Translations under genes and position numbers: made by a program
In this document: positions 7,801-11,890 of the stretch, one piece after another
How the letters are laid out: the number at the start of each line of letters is the position of its first letter
How positions within the stretch are numbered: position 1 is the first letter of the stretch
Notes under the pieces: model-generated
Told to the model about the DNA's origin: nothing
The model's database searches: none
The model's input: the letters and a program-made list of their open reading frames with translations, nothing else
Assembly (NCBI GenBank): GCA_964595945.1
Contig: CAZQSL010000109.1
Span: forward strand, 1-11,890
Length of the DNA stretch: 11,890 nt
Direction of reading: 5' to 3'
DNA from: CAZQSL01 sp964595945
Lineage (GTDB): Bacteria > UBP15 > UBA6099 > JAJRTR01

Positions 7801-8838
7801 ATGCACACCGGCATACTCGCAAAAGCCGAAACACGGCACGAGCTCACTCTCGAAGAAACCATCCTGCTGCTCGGCGACGCCACCCCCGAAGCAGACCTCT
7901 TCGCCGCGGCTGACCGCGTCCGCGAAAAATATGTCGGCAGCGATGTCCACCTGCGCGGCCTGATCGAATTTTCCAACTACTGCGCCATGGACTGCCACTA
8001 CTGCGGCCTGCGGCGCTCCAACCGCAATGTAGATCGCTACCGCCTGGACACCGGCGAAATCCTCGCGCTCGCCACCCGCGCAAAACAACTCGGCTACATG
8101 ACACTCGTCCTCCAGTCGGGCGAAGATCGCCACTACACCGCCCCCCTCATGTCTGAAATCATCGCCGCCATCAAACCCCTCGACCTCGCTCTCACACTCT
8201 CCATCGGCGAACGCCCCACCGATGATTACGCCGCCATGCGCGATGCCGGCGCCGACCGCTTCCTCCTCCGCATCGAAACCACCGACCCCGGCCTCTATGC
8301 AAAATTCCACCCCGGCATGGACCTCCACAACCGCATCCGCTGCCTCCGCGACATCAAACACCTCGGCTACGAAACAGGCACCGGCTCCCTCATCGGACTC
8401 CCCGGCCAGACCGACGAAATGATCGCACGCGACATACACTTCTACCGCGAAATCGGCGCCGACATGATCGGCATCGGCCCACTGATCCCCAACGAAGATA
8501 CACCCCTCGGCGCCGCGCCAGGCGGCTTTTTCACAAAAAGCATCCGCGCCATGGCCATCACTCGCCTGCTACTGCCCGACATCAATATCCCCGCCACCAC
8601 CGCCATGGAAACCCTCCACCCGCGCGGCCGCCTCATCGCTCTCGAAAGCGGCGCCAACGTCGTCATGCCCAACGTCACCGACACCCACCACCGCAACCGC
8701 TACATCCTCTATCCCGGCAAAATCTGCCTCTCCGACACCACCGACAAATGCCGCGGCTGCATCACCGCCAAGATACAATCCATCGGCCGCACCATCGGCG
8801 CCGGCTATGGCCACAGCCGCTCGACAGCACGCCCTTGA
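7801..8838 (+). CDS. hydE: [FeFe]-hydrogenase maturation radical SAM protein HydE
   Basis: This 345-residue protein is the usual HydE length. HydE is a cytoplasmic radical SAM enzyme that, with HydF and HydG, builds the diiron subcluster of the [FeFe]-hydrogenase H-cluster. The SAM-cluster motif CX3CX2C is Cys61-Cys65-Cys68 in EFSNYCAMDCHYCGLRRSN. LVLQSGED, GSLIGLPGQT and IGIGPLIPNEDTPLG are typical of HydE rather than of PylB or BioB. The second, variable iron-sulfur site CX7CX2C is also present (Cys309, Cys317, Cys320), matching the layout of the Thermotoga enzyme. The frame extends upstream to 7522, but those residues do not resemble HydE, so I start at the ATG at 7801. The Shine-Dalgarno is weak (AAAGG at 7785-7789, 11 bases away). 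No hydrogenase, hydF or hydG lies in the window. Codons are strongly C-ending. Confidence 0.93.
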   Translation: MHTGILAKAETRHELTLEETILLLGDATPEADLFAAADRVREKYVGSDVHLRGLIEFSNYCAMDCHYCGLRRSNRNVDRYRLDTGEILALATRAKQLGYMTLVLQSGEDRHYTAPLMSEIIAAIKPLDLALTLSIGERPTDDYAAMRDAGADRFLLRIETTDPGLYAKFHPGMDLHNRIRCLRDIKHLGYETGTGSLIGLPGQTDEMIARDIHFYREIGADMIGIGPLIPNEDTPLGAAPGGFFTKSIRAMAITRLLLPDINIPATTAMETLHPRGRLIALESGANVVMPNVTDTHHRNRYILYPGKICLSDTTDKCRGCITAKIQSIGRTIGAGYGHSRSTARP

Positions 8839-8868
8839 ACTTTTTTTCACATACTCACACAAAATAAT

Positions 8869-8897
8869 TTCAAAACCCGCCCCTGTTGTGGTATAAC
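8869..8897 (+). promoter_or_regulatory. Candidate promoter for the arginine decarboxylase operon
   Basis: TTCAAA (8869-8874), a 17-base spacer and TATAAC (8892-8897) form a moderate sigma70-like promoter in the 138-base gap between hydE and the decarboxylase gene. The start of the transcript could fold through GTCCGG (8904-8909) and CCGGAC (8929-8934). No terminator hairpin is visible between hydE and this point, so read-through from hydE is also possible. Confidence 0.4.
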
Positions 8898-8976
8898 TAT
8901 TCTGTCCGGCCTATCACACTCCTCCAGCCCGGACGGCATCGCGGCTTCAGCCGACATCACACGGGAGTATCTGCGC

Positions 8977-9546
8977 ATGACACCAAAAGCGATGTTCTTC
9001 ACCAAAGGCGTTGGACGCCACAAACTCAAACTTGCCTCATTCGAACTCGCCCTCCGAGGCGCCGGCATCGAAAAATTCAACCTCGTCTCCGTCTCTTCCA
9101 TCTTCCCCCCCCACTGCAAAATCCTCACTAAAAAACAGGCTTTCGACTACGCGCTCAAAAGCCCCGACACACAAAACAAACTCACTCCAGGCGAAGTCGT
9201 CTTCGGCGTCATCGCCCGCAACGAAACCAACGAATACGGACGCCTCATCTCCGCCTCCGTCGGCCTCGCCCAGCCAGTCGATCCCAACATGTACGGCTAC
9301 CTCTCCGAAGTCCACGAATACGGCATCAACGCCCACGACACCGCCGAACTCGCCGAAGACCTCGCCGCCGAAATGCTCGCCTCCACTCTCGGCCTCCCCT
9401 TCGACCCCGACAAATCATGGAACGAACGCAAGGAAGAATGGGCCATCGCAGGCAAAATCTATACCCCGCGATCCATCGTCCAGGAAGCCCGCGGCGAACA
9501 CAAAATGTGGACGTCCGTCGTCTGCGCCGCTATCCTCATCATGTAA
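8977..9546 (+). CDS. pdaD: Pyruvoyl-dependent arginine decarboxylase
   Basis: This 189-residue protein belongs to the small family that converts arginine to agmatine, the first step of a polyamine route (or of acid resistance, as with Chlamydia AaxB), using a self-made pyruvoyl group instead of PLP. The self-cleavage site is in NLVSVSSIFPP; by family analogy cleavage is between Ser40 and Ser41, and Ser41 becomes the pyruvoyl group of the alpha chain. Other family blocks are FFTKGVGRHKLKLASFELALR at the N-terminus, GEVVFGVIARNETNE, SASVGLAQP, GYLSEVHEYG and the C-terminal SIVQEARG-HKMWTSVVCAAI. Length is normal. The ATG at 8977 has GGGAG (8963-8967) nine bases upstream. The next gene starts 23 bases after the stop, so the two are probably co-transcribed. 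Agmatine would still need agmatinase or agmatine deiminase, not seen here. Confidence 0.95.
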   Translation: MTPKAMFFTKGVGRHKLKLASFELALRGAGIEKFNLVSVSSIFPPHCKILTKKQAFDYALKSPDTQNKLTPGEVVFGVIARNETNEYGRLISASVGLAQPVDPNMYGYLSEVHEYGINAHDTAELAEDLAAEMLASTLGLPFDPDKSWNERKEEWAIAGKIYTPRSIVQEARGEHKMWTSVVCAAILIM

Positions 9547-9569
9547 TTCCCGTCAAACAGGTGACCAGC

Positions 9570-9938
9570 ATGGCTAAAATCCTCATAATCGACGACGACA
9601 TCGCCATCGTCGAAACCCTCAAAATACTCCTGTCCATCAAAGGCTACGACACAGCCGCCGCCTCCGATGGCCAGGCCGGCGTCGACACCGCTCTGGCTTT
9701 CGCCCCAGACCTCATCATCCTCGACCTGTTCCTCCCCATAAAAGACGGCGCCGAAGTCTACTCCGAGCTTCGCTCCAATCCATCCACCGCCTCCACCCCC
9801 GTCCTATTCCTCTCGTCTTTTGCAGAAAAACCCGAAATGCTATCTCGCCCTGACCAACACATACCCGAAGACCACTTCTTCCCAAAACCCGTCGATCCCA
9901 CACTGCTCCTCGACAAAATCGCTTCTCTCATCACCTGA
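9570..9938 (+). CDS. Stand-alone response-regulator receiver protein (second)
   Basis: This 122-residue protein is exactly one CheY-like receiver domain. Key residues are Asp8-Asp9-Asp10 (LIIDDDIA), phospho-acceptor Asp52 (LIILDLFLP), Ser82 in the switch position (VLFLSSFA) and Lys106 (FFPKPVDP). A 14-residue insertion-like stretch (EKPEMLSRPDQHIPED) replaces the usual short A(x)n-GADDY segment before the Lys. The reading frame continues upstream into the decarboxylase gene, but the real start is the ATG at 9570, with AGGTGA (9559-9564) five bases before it. It sits between the decarboxylase gene (23 bases) and the sugar-nucleotide gene (47 bases), apparently in one operon. No kinase or output domain is nearby. 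Confidence 0.88.
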   Translation: MAKILIIDDDIAIVETLKILLSIKGYDTAAASDGQAGVDTALAFAPDLIILDLFLPIKDGAEVYSELRSNPSTASTPVLFLSSFAEKPEMLSRPDQHIPEDHFFPKPVDPTLLLDKIASLIT

Positions 9939-9985
9939 ACCACCGCACCACAACGCCTGACACACACAAAGGAGCCTCACACAAC

Positions 9986-10933
<948 letters not shown>

Positions 10934-10962
10934 ACCCAAACACGGCAACAGATGACCTGATC

Positions 10963-10974
10963 ACTACCGGTAGT
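10963..10974. repeat. 12-bp palindrome between convergent genes
   Basis: ACTACCGGTAGT is a perfect 12-bp palindrome in the 78-base gap between two convergent stop codons (10933 and 11012). There is no T run on either side, so it is at best a weak shared terminator. I see no better terminator for either gene. Confidence 0.35.
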
Positions 10975-11011
10975 CAGAAAGGCATTCCTTCGCAGACATC
11001 TTGATTACGGA

Positions 11012-11602
11012 CTAATCCGGGGCGCGACCGGCTTGATATCCCACAAGCGTGCCCGTGTCCAGGTCGTAAATCAGGGGCGTGACTGACAGGGCTTCCTTGC
11101 CGACGGCGTCTTCGACGCAACTGTAAGTCATCAGATTCGCAATCTGGAGCTCCAGGTGGACCTCCGTGAGCATCCTGGACAACGCGGCTCTGTCGATGTC
11201 GGTGGACTGGAGCTTGTCCCTGACCTTTTCGACCGTGAGATCGAGGTTGTGCAGCCACGTGCCGATATATTCTTCGTCGTTGTCTACGCCGGCCCATGCG
11301 GCTTCGAGTCCGCCGCATCCGTAATGGCCGCATACCACGATGGTGTGGATTTTCAGGTGTCTGATCGCGTACTCGAGCACCGAGCCGACGGAGGCGTCAT
11401 GCTTCGGCACGGTGTTGGCGATATTACGAATGACGAAGAGCTCTCCCACCCCGGAATTGGTGATGATTTCCGGCGGCACTCTTGAGTCGGAGCAGCCGAT
11501 CCAGAATATTGACGGGTCCTGTTTTGCCGCAAGGGCTCCGAGTTCCTGCGGGCCGAACACTTTTTCTCTGTATTCCCTGTTTCCTCTCAGCAGGTGTCGC
11601 AT
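11012..11602 (-). CDS. Beta-class carbonic anhydrase
   Basis: This 196-residue cytoplasmic zinc enzyme interconverts CO2 and bicarbonate. The zinc-binding signature is complete: Cys37, Asp39 and Arg41 in GCSDSRVPPE, then His93 and Cys96 in VVCGHYGCGG. FVIRNIANTV and SVLEYAIRHLKIHTIVV match the beta-class core, and the C-terminal part has the usual VTPLIYDLDTGTL strand. Length is in the normal range for bacterial enzymes of the Can/CynT type. The ATG at 11600-11602 has AGGAGG (11607-11612 on the minus strand) four bases upstream. It stands alone and converges on the sugar-nucleotide gene. Codon use is mixed, unlike the C-ending plus-strand genes. It could supply bicarbonate for anaplerotic carboxylation or help pH control; context does not decide. 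Confidence 0.95.
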   Translation of the reverse strand: MRHLLRGNREYREKVFGPQELGALAAKQDPSIFWIGCSDSRVPPEIITNSGVGELFVIRNIANTVPKHDASVGSVLEYAIRHLKIHTIVVCGHYGCGGLEAAWAGVDNDEEYIGTWLHNLDLTVEKVRDKLQSTDIDRAALSRMLTEVHLELQIANLMTYSCVEDAVGKEALSVTPLIYDLDTGTLVGYQAGRAPD

Positions 11603-11843
11603 AAGGCCTCCTGTTGTCTTGTGATTATGTTGTATTGCATGTGCAGCTGTGTAGTATTACAAACCTAAAATACATAAGCCATTGTTGCACTGATGCCGTC
11701 ATTTCAAGATTTGCCGTAATACACCATTTAGAGTTGCTTAAAGAAAAAGTGAGTTTGTCGATACTGGCGCTATTCTGTTACTGGTTTGCATTAGGGCTTG
11801 TCACAAAATATACGGAAAATGTAACCGTTCTCGGAATATTCGC

Positions 11844-11890
11844 GGGGAACCATTTTTGGAAAAAAAGTTCTACGCACCTCACCAAAAAAC
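11844..11890. repeat. Decayed copy of the palindromic repeat (copy B), cut by the window edge
   Basis: GGGGAACCATTTTTGGAAAA continues to AAAGTTC at 11870, then TACGCACCTCACCAAAAAAC. It keeps the layout of the perfect palindrome at 791-820: GGAA-type arm, T5, two bases, A5, GTTC arm, then CACCTC and CAAAAAAC tail. The mismatches are symmetric (CA against AA inside the stem). It may continue past the window. The remaining 240 bases upstream of the carbonic anhydrase gene (11603-11843) are AT-rich and show no gene I trust. Confidence 0.55.

Noticed and set aside
11605..11890. Plus-strand frame open to the window edge, with a hydrophobic stretch (LSILALFCYWFALGLV)
   Set aside because: It overlaps the carbonic anhydrase ribosome site and promoter region and continues into the decayed palindromic repeat. 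No start with a ribosome site is visible.

Overview
The window reads as chromosomal DNA of an anaerobic, Gram-negative (two-membrane) bacterium. A surface-type beta-barrel protein and a TolB-like beta-propeller point to an outer membrane. A HydE-type radical SAM enzyme points to [FeFe]-hydrogenase and therefore anoxic metabolism. A proton-pumping pyrophosphatase points to PPi-based energy conservation. A run of ten Ns at 5811-5820 shows that this is a draft or metagenomic scaffold. I cannot fix the phylum. The combination would suit Lentisphaerota, another PVC-type lineage, or a related anaerobic group, but that is inference only.

Layout. Positions 1-651 hold the 3' end of a beta-propeller gene, closed by a terminator. 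Positions 652-1308 are a gene-free stretch with a 30-bp perfect palindrome, three copies of a dispersed repeat (two of them face to face) and a near-perfect sigma70 promoter. Positions 1309-2766 encode a secreted protein with a lysine/aspartate/alanine-rich linker and a C-terminal outer-membrane barrel, followed by a strong terminator. Positions 3080-5506 encode a divergent membrane-bound pyrophosphatase with its own promoter, Shine-Dalgarno and terminator. After the assembly gap comes a stand-alone receiver-domain protein (5951-6409), whose Shine-Dalgarno lies in a GNRA-capped hairpin.

Positions 6410-7800 have no convincing large gene but carry several strong hairpins. Two have the orientation of minus-strand terminators, one is a two-way terminator, and one short minus-strand reading frame ends 38 bases before a matching terminator. 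hydE (7801-8838) follows a GC-rich leader that can fold. Then comes a probable operon: pyruvoyl-dependent arginine decarboxylase (8977-9546), a second stand-alone receiver protein (9570-9938) and a UDP-glucuronate decarboxylase-like sugar-nucleotide enzyme (9986-10933). A beta-class carbonic anhydrase (11012-11602, minus strand) converges on this operon. The right edge holds a decayed copy of the palindromic repeat seen at 791.

Two codon-use regimes coexist. The beta-propeller, pyrophosphatase, hydE, decarboxylase, second receiver and sugar-nucleotide genes end pyrimidine-choice codons almost always in C. The barrel protein, the first receiver gene and the carbonic anhydrase use mixed third positions. 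The extreme C bias produces many long spurious reading frames in other frames, which I left out. No complete, clearly new biological system is visible. The most open questions are the 6800-7800 region and the two dispersed repeat families.
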